Below, piece by piece: positions 30,230-37,538 of a stretch of 64,000 bases of DNA; the stretch's first letter is position 1; each line of letters begins with the position of its first letter. The translations under genes and the position numbers were made by a program. This DNA comes from Novosphingobium colocasiae. GTDB lineage: Bacteria > Pseudomonadota > Alphaproteobacteria > Sphingomonadales > Sphingomonadaceae. The stretch is taken from assembly GCF_014652555.1 (NCBI RefSeq), contig NZ_BMZA01000010.1:1-64000 (forward strand), given 5' to 3'. Below the pieces are notes generated by a model, which saw nothing but the letters and a program-made list of their open reading frames with translations, made no database searches and was not told the origin of the DNA.

Positions 30230-30246
30230 AGGCATTCTGCAAATGA
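30208..30246 (+). pseudogene. Remnant start of an EF-Tu-like gene (12 codons)
   Basis: From ATG 30208 the frame reads MSDQTITEAFCK and stops. The first seven codons match the start MRDQTIT of the intact EF-Tu domain III-like gene at 30808, after the same GCGAGGAGC ribosome site. The stop overlaps the ATG of the next gene (ATGA), so the leftover leader may now drive that gene by translational coupling. Confidence 0.5.
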
Positions 30247-30470
30247 CAACGGCTCTAAAAGCTCTGGCGATTCTGCTGTGCCTTGCTGCGATTATCCTTG
30301 CCGTTGTCTTCGTCAGGACCTTCGAGGCAGGGGATCCTGGCGTGACTGGGATATTCTCATCGCTTGCGGCGTTCGCGGCTGCTTTGGTAACCAAAGCATG
30401 GTGGAATGCCCGAAGCGCCAAGCTAGGCGTTGCCGCAAAGGGGGGGGGCGAACGCTCCGGGGACAAATGA
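30243..30470 (+). CDS. Small two-helix membrane protein, unknown function
   Basis: The 75-residue product has two hydrophobic segments (about residues 5-25, LKALAILLCLAAIILAVVFV, and about 35-52, IFSSLAAFAAALVTKAWW) and a basic, Gly-rich tail. No family is recognised. Its ATG overlaps the stop of the 12-codon remnant upstream, within the duplicated leader. A run of nine G (30440-30448) lies in the last codons, so slippage there would change the C-terminal residues. A longer in-frame reading from 30123 passes through the leader repeat and is not favoured. Confidence 0.55.
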   Translation: MTTALKALAILLCLAAIILAVVFVRTFEAGDPGVTGIFSSLAAFAAALVTKAWWNARSAKLGVAAKGGGERSGDK

Positions 30471-30807
30471 AAGGCAATGATCCGTTCGTACATATCCCGC
30501 GACAAAAGTCACCATTACGGGATTACCGTGCCAGTTTGATAAATATACAAATGTGCCAGTCATGCGCCGCGGCCTGCCCCCGTTGTCTCGTCATCGCCGG
30601 CTTGTCTTATCATGCGACCCAGCGTGGCAACTGGCGGCAGCAGACATTTTCGAGGATAGGAGGATGGAGCAACAACCGCTCCCTTCAAGCGGCTGCGCTC
30701 GAAGGATCGCGCATCGTCGCGGCATGCAGACGCCGAAATCGTCTTTCGCCCGCCAAGGCGACATTGTCGTGATCGAAGAAGCGGCTACTCTGCTCGCGAG
30801 GAGCACG
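30471..30807. other. Spacer holding the second leader copy
   Basis: Of this 337-bp gap, 30685-30807 is the leader part of the duplication and provides the ribosome site (GAGGAGC) of the EF-Tu-like gene. The remainder, 30471-30684, is of ordinary composition and shows no gene or strong repeat. Confidence 0.5.
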
Positions 30808-30829
30808 ATGCGCGACCAGACCATCACCG
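30685..30829. repeat. Leader duplication, copy 2
   Basis: Direct repeat of 30083-30229. It ends inside codon 7 of the EF-Tu domain III-like gene, after which the two copies diverge completely. Confidence 0.8.
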
Positions 30830-31149
30830 TGAAAGCTAGAATCCGGCTTTTGTCGAAAGCCGAGGGTGGCCGCGCTTCCCCGATCAGAGGCAGTTTCCGC
30901 CCCAACCACAATTTCTTCGGGGCGGACGATCGCGAAATGACGATAGGCCAGATCGATTTGCCGGATAATGCAGAGTTGCAACCCGGAGCCAGCATCGACC
31001 TGGCGATGACGTTCTTGAATTGGCCCGGCCTGGAGGGGCAAATCTACCCGGGCCGGGAATGGCGCATTCAGGAAGGTGCCAGGCTGATTGGCACCGGCAC
31101 CGTTCTGGAGGTTCTTCCCGCCGGTAACGGGCTCACAGTTGAGACGTAA
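30808..31149 (+). CDS. Free-standing EF-Tu domain III-like protein
   Basis: The 113-residue protein aligns along nearly its whole length with the C-terminal beta-barrel domain of elongation factor Tu. Shared landmarks with the tuf product in this same window are LSKxEGGR, the following P and RP, GxIxLPxxxE, PG, and a final EGxRxxGxG leading to the last strand. It has no GTPase domain. The ATG at 30808 follows GAGGAGC at a good distance. The domain normally contacts tRNA and EF-Ts; the role of a solitary copy is unknown. It sits in an accessory patch far from tuf and is too diverged for a recent tuf fragment. Confidence 0.8.
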   Translation: MRDQTITVKARIRLLSKAEGGRASPIRGSFRPNHNFFGADDREMTIGQIDLPDNAELQPGASIDLAMTFLNWPGLEGQIYPGREWRIQEGARLIGTGTVLEVLPAGNGLTVET

Positions 31150-31180
31150 AGCTGGCCACTTATGGTCACTCCTATGGGGT

Positions 31181-31447
31181 CTATTTACGTGCGTGACACA
31201 AGTGAATTGCAACAGCTTTTCGGGCGATCGATGACGAATGCGCATCGTCGGCTCCGAGGCCTATCAATGCGGTAACGCACCATGAAAGGTGGCGCGCAAG
31301 TTCGTCATCGTCAGCGCCTCGGGAAAGCATGCCATAAAGCTGTTCCGCATAGGCGTCATACTCTCCCGAAGCGTTGGGATCGTCATTGACGCCGATCGGA
31401 TCCCATTCTTTCCACAGCAACATCTTGATTGCGTCAAGTTCGGTCAT
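31181..31447 (-). CDS. Conserved hypothetical small acidic protein
   Basis: The 88-residue protein has the pattern LLWKEWDPIGVNDDPNASGEYDAYAEQLYGML, which recurs in small bacterial proteins of unknown function (resembling the DUF1871 type; recalled, not searched). It is acidic, soluble and has no signal peptide. It is convergent with the EF-Tu-like gene, leaving a 31-bp gap. No biochemical role can be read from the sequence. Confidence 0.65.
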   Translation of the reverse strand: MTELDAIKMLLWKEWDPIGVNDDPNASGEYDAYAEQLYGMLSRGADDDELARHLSWCVTALIGLGADDAHSSSIARKAVAIHLCHARK

Positions 31448-31588
31448 AGCTGGTGCCTATCACGCGAAAGCCGGACGGGTTAGACTGGAATTGCCGTGCC
31501 AGTTTACTAGGCCGCAAATTCATAAAACGGGCCGGGCTGTTGCAGGAAACCCTCGCAAATCCGGCGCACAGCGCTACATAATCGAACA

Positions 31589-31657
31589 TAGGACGTGGCG
31601 GCGTCATCCTGCCCTTATGGAAGGGGCCGATGCTTCTGGCCGAAGCGCCACGTCCTA
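31589..31657. terminator. Inverted repeat between two minus-strand genes
   Basis: taggacgtggcg (31589-31600) and cgccacgtccta (31646-31657) are perfect 12-bp inverted copies with a 45-bp centre that itself contains ggggccgatgcttctggccg-like pairing. It lies just after the HTH gene on that strand. It could be a 3' structure or a protein site; no T-run is present. Confidence 0.4.
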
Positions 31658-31695
31658 CGCCCTGACAGGCTGTGGTGGACCGCAGCCCTCAAACC

Positions 31696-32193
31696 TTATG
31701 CCGATGCCCGGCGATGCTTGGGCAGGGCAACCGCCTTGCGGCGCTTCTGGTTCTCCTGCTTCATCTCGGTGAATTCCGGCTCCAGCTCCTTCAATCGCTT
31801 CACCAGACCGGACAGGTCGTATTCGTTGCTGGTCTTGCCGCGCCCAGGCCGGGTGCGCTCGATACGCTGTACAAGGCCGGCACTTTCCAGCTCGGCGATC
31901 TGCCGCTGCACCTGCCGCTCGCTCATGCCCATGCGCTCGGCCAGCAGCTGCTTCTTCGGCCAAGGCCGTTGCGCGGCGTCCCACCAGATGTCGGCCAGGT
32001 GCATGATGACGTTGAACTGCACTGGGTTGATGCCAAGCCGCGCCTGCGCTTGCATGAGCAGCGACGGCACAATACAGAAACCCAGGTCCATGACCGGCTT
32101 GCCGTATTTCTTCTCCGACGCCTTGCGGGTGTCGGCCTTTGGCTTGATTGGCACGACCTTGGTGGGCTTGATAGATGAGACGATTTTGACCAT
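31696..32193 (-). CDS. Winged helix-turn-helix protein
   Basis: The 165-residue protein has a basic N-terminus (SIKPTKVVPIKPKADTRKAS), then a winged-helix domain at about residues 60-125: INPVQFNVIMHLADIWW, KKQLLAERMGMSERQVQRQI (recognition helix) and ELESAGLVQRIER with a basic wing. The layout is typical of helix-turn-helix proteins on plasmids, phages and genomic islands, and of some replication regulators. Several gtccg[g/a]t boxes lie in the upstream region and could be its operator. It lies in the accessory patch between polysaccharide genes. Confidence 0.75.
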   Translation of the reverse strand: MVKIVSSIKPTKVVPIKPKADTRKASEKKYGKPVMDLGFCIVPSLLMQAQARLGINPVQFNVIMHLADIWWDAAQRPWPKKQLLAERMGMSERQVQRQIAELESAGLVQRIERTRPGRGKTSNEYDLSGLVKRLKELEPEFTEMKQENQKRRKAVALPKHRRASA

Positions 32194-32786
32194 GTTGCGT
32201 TACCTCGTTGAACGCAATATGTGTCGATTTCTGGCTACTTGCAATGGTAGCCGACTGGACTTCTATGTCCGATCGCGCATAGACACCAGCGTCCGGTTAG
32301 GACAGGTCGCCCACGTCCGATGAATCAGGACAGTCCGGTTAACCTGCACATCGGCATAAGGGCATACTAACATAGCACTCTAGGCAGACCGGTCGCGGAT
32401 GACCGGTCGGTCGAGACAATTCCAGCGCCACGTGCGTTTGGAATTTGAATGAACGCCGCGAGCGGCAGCTTCCGCCCTTCGGCTTCCAGAAGCCGACAAT
32501 CCGCTTACGGCCCAGTCTCGGGCGTGGATGGAAGTTGCCCCGGCACGCCGTGAATGTCCGACTTGGTCATGAGCTGCCTTTCACCGCTGACGATGAGAAA
32601 GACGGCCTTGTCCCAATGTCAGCCGTTCCAATCATTGCCGAATTTGTCCACGCCGCCTCGGCAAGCGACTGACCTACAAAGACACAGTCGCATAGGTTGA
32701 AGCATGAGCAGCAAATCATTGCGAAGCCCGTTTCAAATCCCGTCGAATGCCAGTAAAACGAATGGCAGCAATGCGGAGCTGCGGCC
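32194..32786. other. Gene-poor region upstream of the HTH gene
   Basis: This 593-bp stretch has no convincing gene. Near the HTH start are the repeated boxes described separately and a ggctac/gtagcc hairpin (32232-32251). A 75-codon frame at 32445-32672 has an ordinary start but no recognised domain and a biased composition. A paired gaccggtcg box occurs at 32387 and 32401. Confidence 0.45.
32266..32339. promoter_or_regulatory. Four gtccg[g/a]t boxes upstream of the HTH gene
   Basis: Copies occur at 32266, 32291, 32315 and 32333, with spacings of 25, 24 and 18 bp, two of them within the longer gtccggtta. Arrays of direct repeats upstream of an HTH gene suggest autoregulation or, less likely, replication iterons. 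The motif is short, so chance is possible. Confidence 0.35.
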
Positions 32787-32936
32787 GTGGGCTGGCTGAT
32801 TGAACTACTGGGTGAAGGCTTTTGGGAGATGGGGACAGAGTTTGCCCATCGCCGCTGGGGTTGGCGCGGCTTGGTCGTCGCAATAGTCTGCCCCCTCGCC
32901 GTATGTGCAATCGCGATCTGGCTGATTCTGGGGTGA
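32787..32936 (+). CDS. Small membrane protein, unknown function
   Basis: A 49-codon frame from GTG 32787 reads MGWLIELLGEGFWEMGTEFA, then HRRWGWRGLVVAIVCPLAVC and AIAIWLILG. It has an amphipathic aromatic-rich N-terminal part and one clear transmembrane segment after positive residues. GGAG lies about eight bases upstream. Composition is convincing for a real small membrane protein, but no homologue is recognised. Confidence 0.5.
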   Translation: MGWLIELLGEGFWEMGTEFAHRRWGWRGLVVAIVCPLAVCAIAIWLILG

Positions 32937-33355
32937 TGGCCCAAGCAATGGCAACATCGTCTGGCATAGGCTCATGGAGCCCGTGCGGCGCGACGGCAGC
33001 GGCCGGCCGAAATTCTGCGGACCGCAACCACAAAGGAAGTAATGGTTCACGCGAAGGCGCGAAGGCGCAGAGGTGTTGCTCGATGCCGCCGACGCCAGCC
33101 CCGTTTCAACGCCGCGACAAACGCACCCTCGAATGGGAAAGCGGCAGTGCCGCAAGCGCAGCACCTCTGCGTCTTTGCGCCTCTGCGCGAACCCGTTTTC
33201 TTCTTTCGGACCAGCCCCACCGCCCCGTCTCAGGCGCTGCGCTGTCGAGCAAGTGGGGGAGCGCAGGCGAGACACGCAAACCAGCGCGCCAGCGTGTTTC
33301 GACCTCGCTCGACACGAACGGATTCAGATTTCCGGCGCTTGGCGTTAGCGACCCC
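32937..33355. other. Gene-free region with two dispersed repeats
   Basis: This 419-bp region between the small membrane gene and the minus-strand glycanase is dominated by the inverted-repeat element at 33045-33192 and by an inverted copy of the short cgttcgtgtcgagcgaagtc element at 33295-33322. No coding sequence is supported. Confidence 0.55.
33045..33192. repeat. Dispersed inverted-repeat element, copy 2
   Basis: Outer arms gttcacgcgaaggcgcgaag (continuing to 33073) and the complement at 33162-33192 enclose a centre that, read on the minus strand, shares tgcgtttgtcgc with copy 1 at 27331-27475. Confidence 0.8.
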
Positions 33356-34372
33356 TCACCGCAGCGGCCACACCGATATCCTGCGGATCGCATAGCGCCC
33401 CGGAAACACCGTCTTCGCATCCGGAAAGCCGCCCCAGGCCCCGCCGATCGCCAGGTTGGCGATCAGGTAGGCGCTGGTGCGGGTCAGCGCGGGCGGGGTG
33501 GCGGCGCGCGAGACCTCGCGGCCGTCGATGAACCACACGATCACGTCGGGCCGCCATAGCACGCCATAGCGGTGGAACCCGGCCGAGGCGTCGAACGACA
33601 GCCGGATGCGGCGCGAGACCTTGGTGCGCCCGGCGATCACCGTGCAATAGACCGAGCGCGGATCGCCCAGGCCTTCGAACACGTCGATCTCGCCGGACTC
33701 GGGCCACGCGCCGTCGATCGGCATCAGCCAGAACGCCGGCCACATGCCCTTGCCCACGGGCAGGCGCGCGTCGATCTCGAAATAGCCGTAGCGCTGGGCG
33801 AAGCTGAACTTGGTGGTGATGATGCCGCCATAATAGGGCTTGTTCCAGGCCAGCAGCCGCGCCCGATCGGGGGTGCGGTGGGCCATGATCGTCAGCATCC
33901 CGGGGCGGTGGACGAACGGATCGAGGCCCAGCGGGCGCGGGCCGGGTGCGGGGCCTGCACCGGGGCCGGTGCCCGGCCCGCCGGCGCTCAACCCCGCGAA
34001 CGCCGCGTCCGATCCGAAGCTGGTCGATGACATGTGCCGGTTCGCCATGGAGAACGCGCCGCCATAGCCATAGACGGTGCGCCAGCGATGCGGCTGCAGC
34101 GGGGGGGCCTGATCGGTGCCGTGATCGAACGTGGCGAAGCGATCCTCGAACGCGGGGCGGGCGCTGGTGTCGATATAACTGGAGAGCGGCGCACCGGCCC
34201 TGGCCTCCTGCGCTTCGCCCGCCACCACGATCGGCACACCGGCGGCCAGCGCGGGCGGGCAGGGCGGCAGCGCCAGCGCCAACGCTATTACCAGTGCGGT
34301 ACCCGCCATGGCGAGGCGGGCGATCCGTGCCGTCGGCGAAGGGCCGGGCATTGTCGGAAGGCGAGGGCGCAT
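33356..34372 (-). CDS. Secreted GH16 beta-glycanase (ExoK-like)
   Basis: The 338-residue protein has a Sec-type signal peptide (hydrophobic stretch about residues 20-40, cut near ALAAG) and a GH16 domain at about residues 70-336. The active-site motif GEIDVFEG gives nucleophile Glu228, Asp230 and acid/base Glu233. KFSFAQRYGYFEIDARLPVG and MWPAFWLMP match the RTX-type glycanase in this window. A Gly/Pro/Ala-rich insert (GGPGTGPGAGPAPGPRP, about residues 130-147) is unusual. It probably trims exopolysaccharide in the periplasm or outside, by the Sec route rather than type I export, parallel to ExoK and ExsH in rhizobia. Confidence 0.9.
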   Translation of the reverse strand: MRPRLPTMPGPSPTARIARLAMAGTALVIALALALPPCPPALAAGVPIVVAGEAQEARAGAPLSSYIDTSARPAFEDRFATFDHGTDQAPPLQPHRWRTVYGYGGAFSMANRHMSSTSFGSDAAFAGLSAGGPGTGPGAGPAPGPRPLGLDPFVHRPGMLTIMAHRTPDRARLLAWNKPYYGGIITTKFSFAQRYGYFEIDARLPVGKGMWPAFWLMPIDGAWPESGEIDVFEGLGDPRSVYCTVIAGRTKVSRRIRLSFDASAGFHRYGVLWRPDVIVWFIDGREVSRAATPPALTRTSAYLIANLAIGGAWGGFPDAKTVFPGRYAIRRISVWPLR

Positions 34373-34576
34373 ACCAGTTCGATCCCATGGCCGGGGGCGC
34401 GGGGATCGCCGCCGGAACCGGGTGCCATCCTACCCGGCTCGCCTCGTAAGTATGTGTAATTCGCCTCCATAACGGATGCCTCTGCGGTTCGGCGAGCGGC
34501 GGCGGTGGACTAGCCTTGGCGCGAATCGCGGCGGATTTTCGCCGGTCGGTCATGATCAGCGCAAAAGGGGCAGTGC

Positions 34577-35689
34577 GTGCCGGCCAATCCGCAAGTGTCG
34601 ATCCTGCCGCAAGTGTCGATCCTGATGGTCGCCCGCAACGCCGGGCGCACGATCGATGCCGCCCTGCATAGTGCCCGGCGGCAAACCGTGTCCGCGATAG
34701 AGATCGTGGTGGTGGATGATGGCTCGGTCGATGATACCCCGGCGCTGGCGCAGGCGCATGCCGCCGCCGATCCGCGCGTGCGGGTGCTGCCCGGCCCGCG
34801 CCGGGGGTTGAGCGCGGTGCGCAACGCCAGCCTTGCCGCCGCCGCCGCGCCGCTGGCGCTGATCCTCGACAGCGACGATCTGCTCCATCCCCGCCATGTC
34901 GAACGGCTGTTGCGGGCGCGGCAGCGGTCGGGCGCGCAGGTCTGCGCCGCCAACATGCTCGCCTTCGCGGTGGACGACGGGGGCAGGGCGCTGCGGGCGG
35001 TGCCGTTCGCGCCGGGCGATGCGTGGCGCGTGCCGCAGGATATCGGCGCGGCGCGGTTCGTCGCCGCCAACATGATCGGCGGGGGCGGGGTCTCGCTCGG
35101 CTATCTCAAGCCGCTGCTCGACCTCGGCTTCTTGCGCGCGCACAGCCTCGCCTATGACGAACGCCTGCGCATCGGCGAGGATTTCGATCTCGTCCTGCGC
35201 TGCCTGATGGCCGGGGCGCGCTACCGGTTTGTTCCGGAGCCGACCTATTTCTACCGTCGCCACGCGGCATCCACCTCGCACCGCCTCGATCGGGCGGATC
35301 TCACCGGGCTGCTGCTCGCGCTCGATCAGGCGGACGTGGCGGCGGATGATGATGCGCTGGCCCATGAACTGGCGGCGCGGCGGGTCAACCTTGTCGGCAC
35401 CTTGCGCCATCTCGATGCGGTGGCGGCGTTCAAGCAGCGCGCCTGGGGCCGCGCCGTCGCGATCCTGCGCGGCGATCCGGTGGCGCGGCGGCTGATGCGC
35501 GGCAGCGTGCGCGAAGGGCTGGCCCGGCGGCTTGGTCTGCCCGCCAGCCCGCAGCCCGGCACCCGCCATCGCCTCGCCGGGGCGGAGGAAATTCAGCCCT
35601 TTCTCGAAGCCATGGCCGATGCCCTGATCCCTTCCACCCCCTTGCCGGAGCCCGTGCATGCGGCCGATCGTCTTCCTGTTTCCGCATGA
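34577..35689 (+). CDS. Glycosyltransferase family 2
   Basis: The 370-residue protein has the GT-A/GT2 start VSILMVARNAGRTIDAALHS, nucleotide-binding VVVDDGSVDDT and the DxD-type motif LILDSDDLLHP, with a C-terminal helical region. It likely adds one sugar to the lipid-linked exopolysaccharide unit at the cytoplasmic face. The GTG start follows AAGGGG. The N-terminus contains a perfect 18-bp tandem duplication giving PQVSILPQVSIL. The 3' end overlaps the next glycosyltransferase by 32 bp, so the two are probably coupled. Confidence 0.9.
   Translation: MPANPQVSILPQVSILMVARNAGRTIDAALHSARRQTVSAIEIVVVDDGSVDDTPALAQAHAAADPRVRVLPGPRRGLSAVRNASLAAAAAPLALILDSDDLLHPRHVERLLRARQRSGAQVCAANMLAFAVDDGGRALRAVPFAPGDAWRVPQDIGAARFVAANMIGGGGVSLGYLKPLLDLGFLRAHSLAYDERLRIGEDFDLVLRCLMAGARYRFVPEPTYFYRRHAASTSHRLDRADLTGLLLALDQADVAADDDALAHELAARRVNLVGTLRHLDAVAAFKQRAWGRAVAILRGDPVARRLMRGSVREGLARRLGLPASPQPGTRHRLAGAEEIQPFLEAMADALIPSTPLPEPVHAADRLPVSA
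34589..34624 (+). repeat. 18-bp in-frame tandem duplication in the GT2 gene
   Basis: ccgcaagtgtcgatcctg occurs twice head to tail without mismatch (34589-34606, 34607-34624). It duplicates the first beta-strand sequence PQVSIL, so one copy precedes the true Rossmann-like strand. Confidence 0.85.
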
Positions 35690-36671
35690 TCGCATGGACG
35701 TCGGCGGCAATTCGGCGCAAGTCCGGTTCCAGCACGCCTGCGCCCGCTTCACCCGCGTCTCCGCCGCCGCCTACGGCCCGCGCGTCGCCGGGTGGGACCA
35801 TCTTGACGATGTGCTCGCCCACACCGCCACCGGCCCCGAAGCGCCCATCTTCGCCATCCATTGGGGGCCGGATATTGCGATGCTGTTCGATCGGCTGCGC
35901 GGGCGCGATGTCGTCTATTTCGCGCACAGTTCGGGCTGGGGCATGCGCATTTCGCCGCAGGTGCCGATCCTGTGCGTCAGCCGCAACACGCAAGCCTACT
36001 GGGGCCGCCGCGCGCCGAACAACTGGATCGCCCATGTCCCCAACGTGATCGACGTCCCCAACGTGATCGATCCGCCCCCCGCCGTGCCGCCCCCCGCGCG
36101 CGATATCGATGTGCTGGTGCAGACGCGCAAATCCTCGCGCTACCTGCTCGAACGGCTGGTCCCGGCGCTGCGCCCGCATTGCCATGTGGTCCTGCTCGAT
36201 GGCTGGGTCGATGATCTCGGCGCATGGATGCGGCGCAGCAAGGTCTACCTCTATGATTCGGTCGAACACTGGATCGCCGTCGGCGCGACCGAGGGGTTCG
36301 GCCTCCCCCCGCTGGAGGCGCTGGCGCAAGGCTGCGTGGTGTTCTCCAGCGTGAACGATGCCCTGTCGGACTATCTCGATCCCGCCGTCAACTGCCACAA
36401 GCTGCGCGTCCACTCGCTGGCGTGGGACGTCGAACAGGTCCGCCAAGCCGTCGCCGCGCAGGGCCCCCGGCCGCCGGACGCCGCCTTTCTGGAACCCTAC
36501 GCCCCCGCCGCCGTGGCGCAGCGGCTCGAACACCTGTTCACCGGGATCGAGGCGTTCTTCGCCCACACCGCCCGTCACACACCGGACATTGCCGATCCCT
36601 GCGCCCGCCACCGCCCCACCCCCCTGCAACGCGCCAAACGCATGCTCCGCGCGCTGGCCGCGAACGAGTGA
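35658..36671 (+). CDS. Glycosyltransferase, GT4-like (GT-B fold)
   Basis: The 337-residue protein lacks a long N-terminal domain but has a GT-B C-terminal half with KVYLYDSVEHW and TEGFGLPPLEALAQGCVVFSS, the usual GT4 donor-binding motif with its conserved Glu residues. The N-terminal part (FLFPHDRMDVGGNSAQVRFQ) fits the acceptor-side domain. A role in repeat-unit assembly is inferred from the neighbouring GT2 gene it overlaps. An 18-bp tandem duplication gives VPNVIDVPNVID at the linker between domains. Confidence 0.82.
   Translation: MRPIVFLFPHDRMDVGGNSAQVRFQHACARFTRVSAAAYGPRVAGWDHLDDVLAHTATGPEAPIFAIHWGPDIAMLFDRLRGRDVVYFAHSSGWGMRISPQVPILCVSRNTQAYWGRRAPNNWIAHVPNVIDVPNVIDPPPAVPPPARDIDVLVQTRKSSRYLLERLVPALRPHCHVVLLDGWVDDLGAWMRRSKVYLYDSVEHWIAVGATEGFGLPPLEALAQGCVVFSSVNDALSDYLDPAVNCHKLRVHSLAWDVEQVRQAVAAQGPRPPDAAFLEPYAPAAVAQRLEHLFTGIEAFFAHTARHTPDIADPCARHRPTPLQRAKRMLRALAANE
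36036..36071 (+). repeat. 18-bp in-frame tandem duplication in the GT4-like gene
   Basis: gtccccaacgtgatcgac is followed by gtccccaacgtgatcgat, one mismatch in 18. It duplicates VPNVID at the inter-domain linker, 1.4 kb from a similar event in the adjacent gene. Confidence 0.85.
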
Positions 36672-36692
36672 GGGGGGCCACCTCAACCATCC

Positions 36693-37532
36693 TCAATCCT
36701 CCTCATCCTCCCGCTCCGCCAGCGCCGCCTCGCTCCGCGCCCGCATCAGGTCCAGCTTGGCGTCGATCGAGGCATAGATTTCCTCCTGGCTCGGCCGCTC
36801 CGCCTCGATCGCCGCGCGCACGCGCTCGTACAGGGCGGAGCCGGGGCGCAGGTCCACGTCGCGGCCATAGCGGCCGCTGCGGCGCTGGCGCAGCAGGAAC
36901 AGGATCAGTTGCGTATCGTGGCGGACATAGTGGGCCACCACCTCGCCCCCGCTCACCAGCGGGCGCAGCTCGCCGACGATGGCGCGTTCCAGCGCGCAAT
37001 CCTCCAGCCGCATGATGCCGCGGTCGATCGCCGCCTCCCACGCGGCGGCGAACCCTTCCGCCCCGGCCAGGCCGCGCAGCTTGTACAGCGCCTCCAGCGA
37101 AGCCCCGATCCGCCGCGCCGCCTGCGTCACGATCCCCGTCGCCGCCAGCGCCGCGATGAACGCGCGCTGCCGGTCGGGCGTGATCGCATTGCGGCGCGGC
37201 CGCTTGTGGAGATAGGGCGCAAAGGCCAGCAACGGATCATCCCCGTCCGGCTCGTCGCCGGCAAACGCCGTGCGCGAAGTGCGCCGAGAAGGCCGGACCG
37301 AAACACACGCCAAAGCCGCAGGCGATGGCGTCCCACAATCCCCCCTCCCGTTCGCGGGAGGGGCCGGGGGAGGGCCTGTATCCTCCCGCTCCCCCCGCGC
37401 GGCGGGGCGCCTATCCTCCCCCACCGGGGGAGGGGGACCATCCGCAGCGCGGACGGTGGAGGGGCGCCCGCCAATTACGGAACGTCCATCATCGCCCCCC
37501 TTGCGGGAGCGGGTCTTGCGATCATGCGGCAT
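36693..37532 (-). CDS. Homeodomain-like HTH protein with a repeat-derived insert
   Basis: The 279-residue frame has a recognisable C-terminal part: TPDRQRAFIAALAATGIVTQ and AARRIGASLEALYKLR form a terminase/Sigma-70-like helix-turn-helix, followed by helical and acidic regions. Related proteins of unknown function are common in sphingomonads (recalled, not searched). Residues about 21-69 are translated from a palindromic repeat at 37325-37470, and the start MPHDRKTRSRKGG precedes it. A shorter start (TTG at 37232, before LLAFAPYLHK) would exclude the repeat and cannot be ruled out. Convergent with the GT4-like gene. Confidence 0.65.
   Translation of the reverse strand: MPHDRKTRSRKGGDDGRSVIGGRPSTVRAADGPPPPVGEDRRPAARGEREDTGPPPAPPANGRGDCGTPSPAALACVSVRPSRRTSRTAFAGDEPDGDDPLLAFAPYLHKRPRRNAITPDRQRAFIAALAATGIVTQAARRIGASLEALYKLRGLAGAEGFAAAWEAAIDRGIMRLEDCALERAIVGELRPLVSGGEVVAHYVRHDTQLILFLLRQRRSGRYGRDVDLRPGSALYERVRAAIEAERPSQEEIYASIDAKLDLMRARSEAALAEREDEED
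37325..37455. repeat. Palindromic repeat embedded in the HTH gene
   Basis: Hairpins cccctcccgttcgcgggagg and ctcccccaccgggggaggg flank a short centre; the outer part gaccatccgcagcgcgg is shared with the element at 38745-38795. The repeat keeps the HTH reading frame open. Confidence 0.7.
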
Positions 37533-37538
37533 GGCAAA

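Noticed and set aside
32445..32672. 75-codon plus-strand frame upstream of the small membrane gene
   Set aside because: No recognised domain and the opposite strand is open too; left as non-coding with low certainty.
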